The translations under genes and the position numbers were made by a program. From Paenibacillus sp. FSL K6-3182 (GTDB lineage: Bacteria; Bacillota; Bacilli; Paenibacillales; Paenibacillaceae): 64,000 bases of DNA. This document shows positions 52,950 to 61,338 of this stretch, one piece after another. Location: positions 1,979,501 through 2,043,500 of the forward strand of contig NZ_CP150265.1 of NCBI RefSeq assembly GCF_037976325.1, read 5' to 3'. Position 1 is the stretch's first letter; every line of letters starts with the position of its first letter. The notes below the pieces were generated by a model. That model did not search any database, was not told the origin of the DNA, and saw only the letters and a program-made list of their open reading frames with translations.

Positions 52950-53738
52950 TTAGTTTTCGTGGAGTGATCCGAGCTTCTCACCCATACGCACCTTCGATCC
53001 AAGCATGTGGTTGTCACGTGGAGTAAAGGTTCCGTCTTCAAGCAGCAGCACTACAGTAGAACCGAATTCAAAGTAGGCGAGCTCTTCACCCTTGAACATT
53101 TCTTCCTTAAGGGGCTGTACGTACTGAATACTGCTTACGTTCATTGCGCCAACTTTGACAACGGCCGTTTCCCCTGCATGATGCTGCATATAGGTAATCA
53201 ACCGCTCGTTGCGGCTAAGCACTCTGCGCATATGGCGAAGACCAAAGTCATTAACCGGATAAACTTTTCCTTCAATATGCTCACGCTCTACAACACGACC
53301 GCTGACTGGCGTATGTATACGATGGTAATCGGTTGGGCTCAAATAAAGAACGAAATAATAGCCGTTCATATAATTGGAAGTTCGCGGAGACCGATTAAGA
53401 AGCTCCTCAATCGTATAGTCCTGCCCCTTTACGTTAACAATCGTGCCGCTGCTTATTGGCCCAGCTCCGGTTATGAGAGCATCAACAGGACTGACAAGCG
53501 AGTCCTCATCTGCATGCACATCACGCAGACCGGGTTTTAATCGCCGTGTAAAAAACTCGTTTAACGTTTTATATTGGGCTAGAGGTTTCTCAGCTTCCTC
53601 AGTTTTAATGCCATATGTCGCAGCAAAACGGGAAATAAATCGACGGCTGGCAGCCGATTGAGCGAATTTTCCGGTTATGCGAGATATCCATTTGCGCGAG
53701 CTTAATTCTGTCATGGAACGAAGCAGCCATTTTATCAT
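52950..53738 (-). CDS. psd: Phosphatidylserine decarboxylase proenzyme
   Basis: A 262-residue enzyme that makes phosphatidylethanolamine from phosphatidylserine. It self-cleaves at the Gly-Ser of FGST (in AYFEFGSTVVLL, about residues 220-231) to form the pyruvoyl group. Other family motifs are SPVDALI, YFVLYLSPTDYHRIHTPV (two catalytic His) and KVGAMNVSSI. The length matches Bacillus Psd. ATG 53738 was chosen because it aligns with the Bacillus start; the longer frame from 53774 adds an odd basic stretch. No phosphatidylserine synthase gene is beside it. Confidence 0.92.
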   Translation of the reverse strand: MIKWLLRSMTELSSRKWISRITGKFAQSAASRRFISRFAATYGIKTEEAEKPLAQYKTLNEFFTRRLKPGLRDVHADEDSLVSPVDALITGAGPISSGTIVNVKGQDYTIEELLNRSPRTSNYMNGYYFVLYLSPTDYHRIHTPVSGRVVEREHIEGKVYPVNDFGLRHMRRVLSRNERLITYMQHHAGETAVVKVGAMNVSSIQYVQPLKEEMFKGEELAYFEFGSTVVLLLEDGTFTPRDNHMLGSKVRMGEKLGSLHEN

Positions 53739-53813
53739 ACGTGAACCGTCACGTCCTTTCCTGCAAGGAGGCATTCGTCCTCACACACATCAAACAGTGT
53801 GACATATCCGGTT

Positions 53814-54584
53814 CTATTTTTCAATATGCAACTGCTTTCCTTTCCTTGCCTGAACCCAAATAACAATGGCCGTAATCATTAAGATAGCAGCAGCGATGCT
53901 GGCTGAGAGACTAACCTCGGGCTGCTGATCCTGCTTTATGGCAATAGCTATAAACGACCAAACAAACACAAGAACAAAGGCTGGGTCCACAAATTTAAAA
54001 CCGATAACAACAGCAAGCAGAGTGGCTGCAATCAACATAATAATAGTCCAAGCAGCATCAGATAAACCAAGGCCATTCCACTCGGCGGCGTACAAAACAA
54101 CAGCTACATTTACAATAGCCGCTACGCAAATCCAGCCTAAGTAAATGCTGAAAGGCAGCCGTACAAGCCATTGTTCCATAGGAGCAGGAGGCTGCTTATC
54201 TTTTCGAATGGCGGTATAAATAACGATTAGTGAGATTAGCAGGGCGAACATAATGAATACGCTGCTGGTTAGTTTCTCATAGTGCCACAGGAGAATCCAA
54301 GCCACGTTGAACAAGCAGCTAATGATGAACCATGGGCCGATGTTCTGCACATTTTTGCTTTTGCCAGCATGTGGCTTGAACTGATAAATGACGAAACCAA
54401 ACAGCAGCAAATAAATAATTGACCAAATGGAGAAGGCATATGGCGCAGGAGTAATAAGTACAGGGTACTTGGCGGATATTTCTCCAGTCGTTTTCCCGTT
54501 GATAGGAAGCCACTGCGCAAGTCCATTAACTGCAAGCACGGCGGCGAGACCGGCAACATTCAACCAGCGAATAAGAGTTTTCAT
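53814..54584 (-). CDS. TspO/MBR-like Trp-rich membrane protein
   Basis: A 256-residue membrane protein with about seven hydrophobic segments. The pattern (TPAPYAFSIWSIIYLLL, FNVAWILLWHYE, LVRLPFSIYLGWI) matches the extended TspO-like proteins of Bacilli, though classical TspO has only five helices and about 160 residues. A transport or sensing role is possible. GGAGG eight bases before ATG 54584 sets the start; the frame open from 54737 lacks one. Confidence 0.75.
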   Translation of the reverse strand: MKTLIRWLNVAGLAAVLAVNGLAQWLPINGKTTGEISAKYPVLITPAPYAFSIWSIIYLLLFGFVIYQFKPHAGKSKNVQNIGPWFIISCLFNVAWILLWHYEKLTSSVFIMFALLISLIVIYTAIRKDKQPPAPMEQWLVRLPFSIYLGWICVAAIVNVAVVLYAAEWNGLGLSDAAWTIIMLIAATLLAVVIGFKFVDPAFVLVFVWSFIAIAIKQDQQPEVSLSASIAAAILMITAIVIWVQARKGKQLHIEK

Positions 54585-54737
54585 ACAGCATTCCTCCAAA
54601 ATGTTACTTTTATTGGACTTCTTTATCATATGTAAACAAGCTTGATCACTTTTATTCGTTATATTCTCATTCCATCGAGAAATGTGAGGTTTAAGTGTAC
54701 AGCAAATGACCAATCCTATCACAAGAGGTGATGGCAA

Positions 54738-55034
54738 ATGATGATATTAATTGGTGCGGCACTAGCGGTTGGCGCAATACTCATGGGCTGGTTGAGTCGA
54801 ATGAGTGCCTCAGTCAATCGAGTTTTGGATGGGCTTGCGGTTACGGCCATCTTTTTATTTTTTGTAACCGCAGCGGCTGCCATAGCGCAGACTCTCATGG
54901 ATGATACGGTATTTATGACGGAAGTGCATCGTGTACTTAAAAATATCGTTTTTTTAATAAGTGGCGCTTATCTTGGCCCTTATGCGCTGATGAGAATAGC
55001 GCTGCAGTCTTCCGCTATGCATAGGCGAAATTGA
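54738..55034 (+). CDS. Small membrane protein, unknown
   Basis: A 98-residue protein with three hydrophobic stretches (about residues 3-18, 30-50, 68-90). AGAGGTGAT nine bases before ATG 54738 supports it as real. It is not recognised. It is divergent from the TspO-like gene, 153 bases away, and is followed by an unrelated HAD gene. Confidence 0.65.
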   Translation: MMILIGAALAVGAILMGWLSRMSASVNRVLDGLAVTAIFLFFVTAAAAIAQTLMDDTVFMTEVHRVLKNIVFLISGAYLGPYALMRIALQSSAMHRRN

Positions 55035-55150
55035 CTAAAGATTCTCTGTCGTTGACGAAGCACGTGATAAACGATCAACCCTCATCAAGCCTTGCGATCA
55101 TTTCCTATATTCCGTTATGATAAGAGCAGACTTTGAAGGAGGTTTCAACT

Positions 55151-55828
55151 ATGGGAATACATAAGCTGCGAAAGCCTGAGGCTGTCATATTTGATATGGA
55201 TGGAACGTTGTTTGAAACGGATAAATTGCTGGTGCCTGTTCATCACCGCGTTTTTGAGACGCTAAGGGAAGAGGGGCTTTACGAGCATGAAACGCCGCCT
55301 GTAGAACGGCTGCTAAGCTGCTTAGGCATGCTGCTGGAGGATATTTGGCGGCAGGTTATGCCAGATAGTACAGAGGCTGCTCGGAAGCGGGCTGATGTCT
55401 TGCTGCTTCAGTACGAGCGCGAAGGCTTGGAAAGAGGCGAAGGCGAGCTGTACCCATTTGTCGAGGAAACGCTGCGTGAGCTGCATTCACGTGGGATTAA
55501 GCTGTTTGTAGCCAGCAATGGGCTTGAGGAATATGTGAAGGGCGTTGCTGAATTCAAAGGCATTGCGCCTCTATTTGACGGCTTATACAGTGCGGGAGAA
55601 TATGAGACTTCAACTAAAGTCGACTTAGTTGCTCGCCTGCTTAAGGATCACAATATCCAATCAGCTTGGATGGTAGGAGACCGCTCTTCGGATGTGGAAG
55701 CGGGCAAAGGCAACGGCCTTCAAACGATCGGCTGTGCGTATGCTACATATGGCCGTGCTTCAGAAATTGAGGGAGCGGATGTGCTGATTAACGATTTCCG
55801 CGAGCTCCTGCCTTTATTGGAACAATAA
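55151..55828 (+). CDS. HAD-family phosphatase
   Basis: A 225-residue haloacid dehalogenase-like hydrolase. Motif I is DMDGTLFETD (Asp nucleophile), II VASNG, III a Lys in STKVDLVARLL, and IV GDRSSDVEAGK. An alpha-helical C1 cap lies between I and II. It resembles PGMB/phosphoglycolate-phosphatase-type enzymes; the substrate is not clear. AAGGAGG eight bases before ATG 55151 picks this start. A long bidirectional terminator follows. Confidence 0.87.
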   Translation: MGIHKLRKPEAVIFDMDGTLFETDKLLVPVHHRVFETLREEGLYEHETPPVERLLSCLGMLLEDIWRQVMPDSTEAARKRADVLLLQYEREGLERGEGELYPFVEETLRELHSRGIKLFVASNGLEEYVKGVAEFKGIAPLFDGLYSAGEYETSTKVDLVARLLKDHNIQSAWMVGDRSSDVEAGKGNGLQTIGCAYATYGRASEIEGADVLINDFRELLPLLEQ

Positions 55829-55854
55829 TAAGCAGCTTGAATATAGCGCGTTGC

Positions 55855-55916
55855 AAAAAAACACACCTGCTAGGGAGGCCGAGTGATGGCGCCGCCCTAA
55901 CAGGTGTGTTTTTTTG
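55855..55916. terminator. Bidirectional terminator after YheC/YheD operon
   Basis: AAAAAACACACCTG pairs with CAGGTGTGTTTTTTT, with inner AGGG/CCCT. It ends both the HAD gene and the five-gene ATP-grasp operon. Confidence 0.88.
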
Positions 55917-55942
55917 CTATGGATTTCAAATGCTCAGCCGCA

Positions 55943-57118
55943 TCACAGCTCCTTATCAGAAATGAAGTTCTCATCCACACGGGTATCTGATACGGCAGCC
56001 TGCTTCTCTTTACCTTTCCTTCGCTTCTTCTGGTTATAAATCCAGATGGCATATTCCAGAGGTCTAATAATCGCATTGCGATAAACCTCTTTCTCTCCTG
56101 CCTGTGCAAATACTTCCCTAGCTGGCTTCGGATTTACCTCCAGCAGCCAGATCCCGCCTTTTCGATCAATTGCCAAATCGAGAGCAAGCTCACAAAGTCT
56201 GCCGTAATTTTGCTCTAAGTAAGCGGCAATGCCGACCCCCAGATTCTCTGTCTCTTCCTTAACCTGCGCGACCTTCGCATCATCGCGAAGCCATTCCTTG
56301 AGCAAGCTGCTCATCTTAGCAGCATTGCCGCCGCCGTGTAAATTAGAGGTAATGCTGCCGGATGCCCCGATTCGTCCAGCGCAACCGGTAACTTCCCAAT
56401 TGCCTTCTCCGTTTTTTTGAACAAGCATCCGATAATCGTGCACACGTCCGCTAGCAAGCTTTATTTGAATGCCCTGCTGGGCGATATAGCGATTTCCTTT
56501 CAAATTCCAAGGAGCCAAATAGCTGTTTAAACCTGCAGTGGAAATATATTGCGGTCGAATAATTTTTCTTGATTGATCCCGGCCTTGGATGTGAAGCTGA
56601 CCATCCTTGCGCCGCTCGATTCGCAAAATTCCTCTGCCGCCGGTTCCGTTAATCGGTTTGAGATACACAAGCGGATGTTTTCGGATCATGTCGGTAATAT
56701 CTTGATTGTCATTTACATACTTCGTGGCAGGCAGATAGCTTTTATATCGAGAATCTTTTGAGAGGATGCGATGGATGGTCCATTTGTTGCGAAGCGGGCG
56801 ATTAAGGAACGTAAGATGTCCATAGCGTTCACGGAACTTTTTGAGCTGGTCAAAGCGATAGGTACGTTGGATTCGGCATCGATCATAAATCATATTTGGA
56901 AACGAGGTCCACCTTCGTGACCATGTTTGTGTGTCAAGATTGTAGAACTGCGCGTGAATTTTGTTGTTAATATAATTGACGTCCATTGGCGTAAATACGA
57001 AGACGCTTAGTCCCAGCTTTCGTCCAGCGGAAGTCATTTTCTGATAGATGGAACGTTCCTCCAGATGTCCGGCTTCATTGAGATATAGAGTCAGGATGCC
57101 TAGGACGGGCTGTTTCAT
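55943..57118 (-). CDS. YheC/YheD-family ATP-grasp protein (copy 5, short form)
   Basis: A 391-residue ATP-grasp protein of the YheC/YheD group, annotated as endospore coat-associated. The N-terminal GILTLYLNEAGHLEE and the family stretch FPNMIYDRCRIQ are followed by LYLKPINGTGGRGI (ATP-binding Lys and glycine loop) and LLEVNPKPAREVF, the metal-binding E-x-N. It is the last of the operon; its start overlaps the GNAT gene by 44 bases. AAGGGGA precedes ATG 57118. It probably ligates an amino acid or similar to an acceptor in the spore, which has not been shown. Confidence 0.83.
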   Translation of the reverse strand: MKQPVLGILTLYLNEAGHLEERSIYQKMTSAGRKLGLSVFVFTPMDVNYINNKIHAQFYNLDTQTWSRRWTSFPNMIYDRCRIQRTYRFDQLKKFRERYGHLTFLNRPLRNKWTIHRILSKDSRYKSYLPATKYVNDNQDITDMIRKHPLVYLKPINGTGGRGILRIERRKDGQLHIQGRDQSRKIIRPQYISTAGLNSYLAPWNLKGNRYIAQQGIQIKLASGRVHDYRMLVQKNGEGNWEVTGCAGRIGASGSITSNLHGGGNAAKMSSLLKEWLRDDAKVAQVKEETENLGVGIAAYLEQNYGRLCELALDLAIDRKGGIWLLEVNPKPAREVFAQAGEKEVYRNAIIRPLEYAIWIYNQKKRRKGKEKQAAVSDTRVDENFISDKEL

Positions 57119-57572
57119 TCGTGGTTCCCCTTTCAAAGCGAAGCGTTGGTTTGCCTGTTGGCCCTCTATGCATGGAAACGGCTGTCATGCCTAAACGAAA
57201 ACATAAAGCCATGCTTGCCGTATTGTCCGTTGCCACATTGCAAGTGAGTTTCCCTAAACGTTGAATCATGGCTTGAACGAGTGAACTGCCAATCCCGAGG
57301 CTTCGAGCTTCGGGATGGACGACGACCATGCATGCAGCCTCGCCGCCGTCCTCTGCAAAACCGAAGCCGACGACGCGGTTGCCCTGCTTAGCAATAGCAG
57401 CAACCGCGCCGCATGGACGGCTCACTCCATCTTGTAGTAATGAAGGATCAAGCTTTCGGAGCGCATGAATAGTCGAAACTGCAAGCCGCTTATCTCCGAA
57501 GCGAATGGCAAAGCCAATGAGTCTTTTTTGTTCCGCTAACCATGCTTCCGGTGTAAGCAGCTCTAAATCCAC
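57075..57572 (-). CDS. GNAT-family acetyltransferase in ATP-grasp operon
   Basis: A 165-residue GNAT protein. The acetyl-CoA site is ACMVVVHPEARSLGIGSSLV (R/Q-x2-G-x-G, as RSLGIGS). The strand NVATDNTASMALCFRLGM completes the fold. It begins with GTG 57572, with GGAGG eight bases upstream and one base after the preceding stop, so it is part of the same transcript. It might acetylate a product or precursor of the neighbouring ATP-grasp enzymes; this is inferred from position only. Confidence 0.8.
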   Translation of the reverse strand: MDLELLTPEAWLAEQKRLIGFAIRFGDKRLAVSTIHALRKLDPSLLQDGVSRPCGAVAAIAKQGNRVVGFGFAEDGGEAACMVVVHPEARSLGIGSSLVQAMIQRLGKLTCNVATDNTASMALCFRLGMTAVSMHRGPTGKPTLRFERGTTNETARPRHPDSISQ

Positions 57573-57573
57573 G

Positions 57574-58728
57574 TTATGCGCCTCCTGCTTTTTCTAATTT
57601 TGTTCTAGCTAAATAAGCTCCATAATGAAATACGCGCTCTAACGATTTTTGACGAATATGAGGCTCGTCGAATTTCATAGGCTTAGAATTAGCTTCGAAA
57701 AACCACATATTCCCTACGCTGTCGACGCCTAAATCCAACGACATTTCGCCGAGCTGCTGGCCTGAGGCGCGTTCAATCTGCTTAGCGATAAGAACGGCCG
57801 CATTTTTTGCTTTTACAAGCAGTTTACGCGCCTGCTCTTCATTAAATGAATTAATGAGCAGTTTCTCTGGGTCTTCAATCATACCGCCGCGAGGAACATG
57901 GGTCGTAATGCTGGATGCGCCTGCAATTCGGGCGCCTATTCCAGTAATATCCCATTGCCCTCGTTGGTTTTTTTGAACAAGCGCGCGAAGGTCAAATCTT
58001 CGGTCCTGGAAGGAGGCGAGCTTGATGCCTTGTTGAGCGATATAGGCCTCGTTGCCGCTTTGTTTCTGAATACGACTCCAAAGTTTATGAAGGGTGGAGC
58101 AGTTGTAAGTTGTGCTCTTTTTGTTTTCTTGTATTCTTAGCCGATAAGGAAGCTGCTTCTCAGCGTGAACCTTGATCGTCATTATGCCTTTTCCTGCTTT
58201 TCCGCTTTCTGGCTTTAGATAAAGATAGGAATGTTTTCGCATCATGCGTTCCAGGCTCGTAACCGAAACGAGTTTTCGTGTTAATGGGATATAAGGTTTG
58301 GTCAGTTTTGATAAACGAAGCCATTCGAATAAATCCCATTTGTTGAAAAAAGCCGGATTAAACAGCGTGACTCGCGGATGCTTGCGGCAGGCGTTGATCT
58401 TTTGCCTTACAGCCGGTTGGATCTCATCTTCGCGCAGCGGAATTCGGTTGTAAATCACGTCGGGAAAGGGCAGCAATCTCTGCTGCCAGCTGTCCTCAGC
58501 TTCATTGAAGACATATCCCTTTAAGCTGCTTCTGGTCAGAAGCAGGTTTTTTACGGTGAGGACATAAACGATGAAACCCATCGATTGACCCGTTCTAATC
58601 AAATCGACAAAATTGCTTCGATTGCCGCGAAAGAGCTGAACATCATCATCGATCGTCAAAATCGCCAATACGGTTCGGCCGGCACGCTGCTCTCTAACGT
58701 CTGCATCATCGGGTAGTAAGCTATCCAT
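57574..58728 (-). CDS. YheC/YheD-family ATP-grasp protein (copy 4, short form)
   Basis: A 384-residue ATP-grasp protein. After a short variable start come LAILTIDDDVQLFRG, FPDVIYNRIPLRE, LYLKPESGKAGKGI (glycine loop), ARIAGASSITTHVPRGG and FFEANSKPMKFDEP (E-x-N). It follows copy 3 with a TGATG overlap and has GGAGG nine bases before ATG 58728. It lacks the extra N-terminal domain of the long copies 1 and 3. Confidence 0.83.
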   Translation of the reverse strand: MDSLLPDDADVREQRAGRTVLAILTIDDDVQLFRGNRSNFVDLIRTGQSMGFIVYVLTVKNLLLTRSSLKGYVFNEAEDSWQQRLLPFPDVIYNRIPLREDEIQPAVRQKINACRKHPRVTLFNPAFFNKWDLFEWLRLSKLTKPYIPLTRKLVSVTSLERMMRKHSYLYLKPESGKAGKGIMTIKVHAEKQLPYRLRIQENKKSTTYNCSTLHKLWSRIQKQSGNEAYIAQQGIKLASFQDRRFDLRALVQKNQRGQWDITGIGARIAGASSITTHVPRGGMIEDPEKLLINSFNEEQARKLLVKAKNAAVLIAKQIERASGQQLGEMSLDLGVDSVGNMWFFEANSKPMKFDEPHIRQKSLERVFHYGAYLARTKLEKAGGA

Positions 58729-60107
58729 CAGCTGGTACCTCCCTCATCTTTGAAGCGACTGAGATACAAGCAATGCTCTAAGATGTAAGATAGCGAAGCG
58801 CGGCCCTCAGAGCGAAGCGCTGGATGCTTGAAGATTGATCGTCCAGGCTTGGCGTTCGCTTCGAACATCCATACTTCTCCATCCTTATCAATGCCGAGAT
58901 CCAGTCCCAGCTCACCAAGTCTATGAGGGTAGTTGCGTTCGATAGCTTCTGATAGTTTAATCGCAGCCAGCTTTGCTTTCTCAAGAACGGCATCTGCTTG
59001 CGAGCCGAATGTTTTGCCAAGCGCTTGCTCAGGCGTCATGAGCGAGCCGCCGTTTTTCACATGCGTAGTTACACTTCCCCGGCCTGCTTTTTTGGCTCCG
59101 ATTCCAGCAGGAACCCACTCGTTGCTGCCGTTCTTATGCATGTGGAAGCGAAAATCGAGCGGGCAGCTGTCGATCTCAACTAAGCGAATGCCTTGCTGAA
59201 CGACATAATGATTCAAGCTGCTGCCATGCTTCGCCTGAAGCATCCGCATTAAGCTGCTGAATTGCGTGAATCGAAGCAGCACATTTTGGCTGCCCTTGCG
59301 ATAGCGGGCGAAATACCCGCGCTTCGGGTGATAGGTCAGTCGGTAGATTCCTACTCCGAGGCTGCCTGCCGTAGGTTTGAAATAAAGAAATTGATGTTTC
59401 TCCAGCATTTCCTTAATTTTTTCGGCAGATGGACCAGAGACCGATTCAGGCAAATGAGTCAGCGCTTCAGGGTCATTATCAAGCAGCTTGTAGACATCTG
59501 CCTTATTGAAGAAGCTCCAATTAAAAAATGGGATTTTGCGGCGCACGAAGCGTTCGCGCAGTGAGTTAATGGATGCGGATGTCTCCGCTTTGCGGCTCGG
59601 AAGACGATTGTACACGACGTCCGGGAGCGGAACGATTTTGCGATACCAGCCGCCCTGCGGGTTAAGGAAATAGCCGTTGACCGTTTCTTGCTGCCAGTTG
59701 ATGTCGCTTGGTGTAAAGCCGAAAAGGTAAGCTTTATGTTCACCTGTTTTAATGACTTGCTTGATAAATCCGGTACGCGCACCAAAAGGATTGCTCTCAG
59801 AGCGTGTCGAATTGTCGCTCAGTATGCCGACCAGCGGTCCGAGCTGAACCTCATTATCGCCTGAATTGAGCACGTAAACGTTGCCTGACTTCGGCACTCT
59901 AATCGATTGACGGATGGCAGTTGATAAATACAGATGATTGCCCGGCCGCTTCAATGGCTTGATTTCAGCTACGATTACCTCTTTGCCCAGCTTGAGGTGA
60001 ACCGATTTTTTGCCTGAGAGCTTGAGTTGTTTGAGCAGTGGGCTGGATAAATAGACAATTTTATTCGATTGCTGTGAGAAATGTACGTTACAAGTTGTCA
60101 AACTCAT
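58728..60107 (-). CDS. YheC/YheD-family ATP-grasp protein (copy 3, long form)
   Basis: A 459-residue ATP-grasp protein with an extra N-terminal beta-rich domain of about 95 residues (NKIVYLSSPLLKQLKLSGKK and LYLSTAIRQSIRVPKSG) that looks like a binding module. The core holds LPDVVYNRLPSRK, LYFKPTAGSLGVGIYRL, VTTHVKNGGSL and MFEANAKPGRSIF. Its ATG overlaps the stop of copy 2. It is the long-form partner of copy 1 and probably has the same fold with a different acceptor. Confidence 0.84.
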   Translation of the reverse strand: MSLTTCNVHFSQQSNKIVYLSSPLLKQLKLSGKKSVHLKLGKEVIVAEIKPLKRPGNHLYLSTAIRQSIRVPKSGNVYVLNSGDNEVQLGPLVGILSDNSTRSESNPFGARTGFIKQVIKTGEHKAYLFGFTPSDINWQQETVNGYFLNPQGGWYRKIVPLPDVVYNRLPSRKAETSASINSLRERFVRRKIPFFNWSFFNKADVYKLLDNDPEALTHLPESVSGPSAEKIKEMLEKHQFLYFKPTAGSLGVGIYRLTYHPKRGYFARYRKGSQNVLLRFTQFSSLMRMLQAKHGSSLNHYVVQQGIRLVEIDSCPLDFRFHMHKNGSNEWVPAGIGAKKAGRGSVTTHVKNGGSLMTPEQALGKTFGSQADAVLEKAKLAAIKLSEAIERNYPHRLGELGLDLGIDKDGEVWMFEANAKPGRSIFKHPALRSEGRASLSYILEHCLYLSRFKDEGGTS

Positions 60108-61327
60108 CGATGAACCTCCTGAACGTTGAAAGGCCGTAATTGGTTGTCGGAACTTGAATGATGACGACGGCCATTTGCGAATTCATTGGCTACAAAGGAC
60201 GGTGATAGTCGCCTAGACAGCATTCGTGCATATAGAAGCGGTCTTTCAATGGAAAGCCGCTCGGCCTCATGATCGCTTATGATTCCAAAGGAAGAGCGGC
60301 CAGGCTTCGAGTTCGCTTCGAGCAGCCATATTCGGCCGCTCTGATCAATGCCATAATCTAACCCCAGCTCGGCAAATCTGCCGAATTTGCTTTCCAGTCG
60401 TTCTGACGTTTGCTTGCTTATTGTATGGATCATCTCTAGCAAACGTTCGGATTTTGACTCGCCAAATTTGGCTGACAGCAGCTTTGACGCCGGGACGGCG
60501 ACGCCCCCGCCATGAAGATTGGATGTTAAGGAGCCCGCTTGCCCTGTGCGTACAGCGGCTCCCGAGATCGACCATCTGCTCTTCTCATCCTTTTGAATGA
60601 GCACTCGTAAATCAAATGGTTTGTTGTCATTGCCGCTAAGCTCCAGATAGGGCTGAATCAAATAGGAGGTTCCACTTATGAAACGATGAATCCATCGCTC
60701 AAAAGCTAAATCCTCCTTAAAGGAGACCGAGAAGGGATGATTTCTTCGGTTTCGACCTTTTATGAGCAGTGATTGCTCAAACGGGCAGCGCTTCACAAGG
60801 ATGATGCCTCTGCCATGCATCCCTGAGGAAGGCTTAAGAATGATGCCTCCTCGGAAACGATCGGCGAGCTCAAGAAGCTGCTGTGTCGTTTGCATGGGAA
60901 GAGTAAGCGGCAAATGCCTGCTCAGCATATGGTCTTCTTTGAGTGCTTCATACACATCGAGCTTCCCAGGAAGTTTTCCGTTTAGAAGCTGGTAAGGCTT
61001 AACTTGAGCAAGGGAACTGAGCATGCGGCGGCAGTTTATTCGCTGATTGGCTTCAGTAAAGAAACAGCGGTCATAGATGATGTCAGGAAATGGGACGGTC
61101 TGTTTAGAAAAATGCTCGTTCTCCAATCGATAGCCTACGAGAGACTCCGTATGCTGCTGAAAGTCTTCTGCTGTAACTACATAAACGTCCATGCCAAGCT
61201 GCTCGCCGGCAATGCTGAGCGCACGATAGAAGGAAGGCTCTGGCATTACCAGAATGGATGCATGCTCTGAGGCATTATCGTTGATTGAGGCCACGAGAAT
61301 GGCAAGTTTGACCTTTCGATTCTGCAT
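60104..61327 (-). CDS. YheC/YheD-family ATP-grasp protein (copy 2, short form)
   Basis: A 407-residue ATP-grasp protein. Motifs are VPFPDIIYDRCFF, IILKPSSGMHGRGIILV, SLTSNLHGGGVAV and LLEANSKPGRSSFG. It lacks the N-terminal extension of copies 1 and 3. A clear GAGG precedes ATG 61327. The first few residues (VKLAILVASI) replace the GILTI start of other copies. It is coupled to copy 3 by a 4-base overlap. Confidence 0.84.
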   Translation of the reverse strand: MQNRKVKLAILVASINDNASEHASILVMPEPSFYRALSIAGEQLGMDVYVVTAEDFQQHTESLVGYRLENEHFSKQTVPFPDIIYDRCFFTEANQRINCRRMLSSLAQVKPYQLLNGKLPGKLDVYEALKEDHMLSRHLPLTLPMQTTQQLLELADRFRGGIILKPSSGMHGRGIILVKRCPFEQSLLIKGRNRRNHPFSVSFKEDLAFERWIHRFISGTSYLIQPYLELSGNDNKPFDLRVLIQKDEKSRWSISGAAVRTGQAGSLTSNLHGGGVAVPASKLLSAKFGESKSERLLEMIHTISKQTSERLESKFGRFAELGLDYGIDQSGRIWLLEANSKPGRSSFGIISDHEAERLSIERPLLYARMLSRRLSPSFVANEFANGRRHHSSSDNQLRPFNVQEVHR

Positions 61328-61338
61328 AGAAGCCTCCG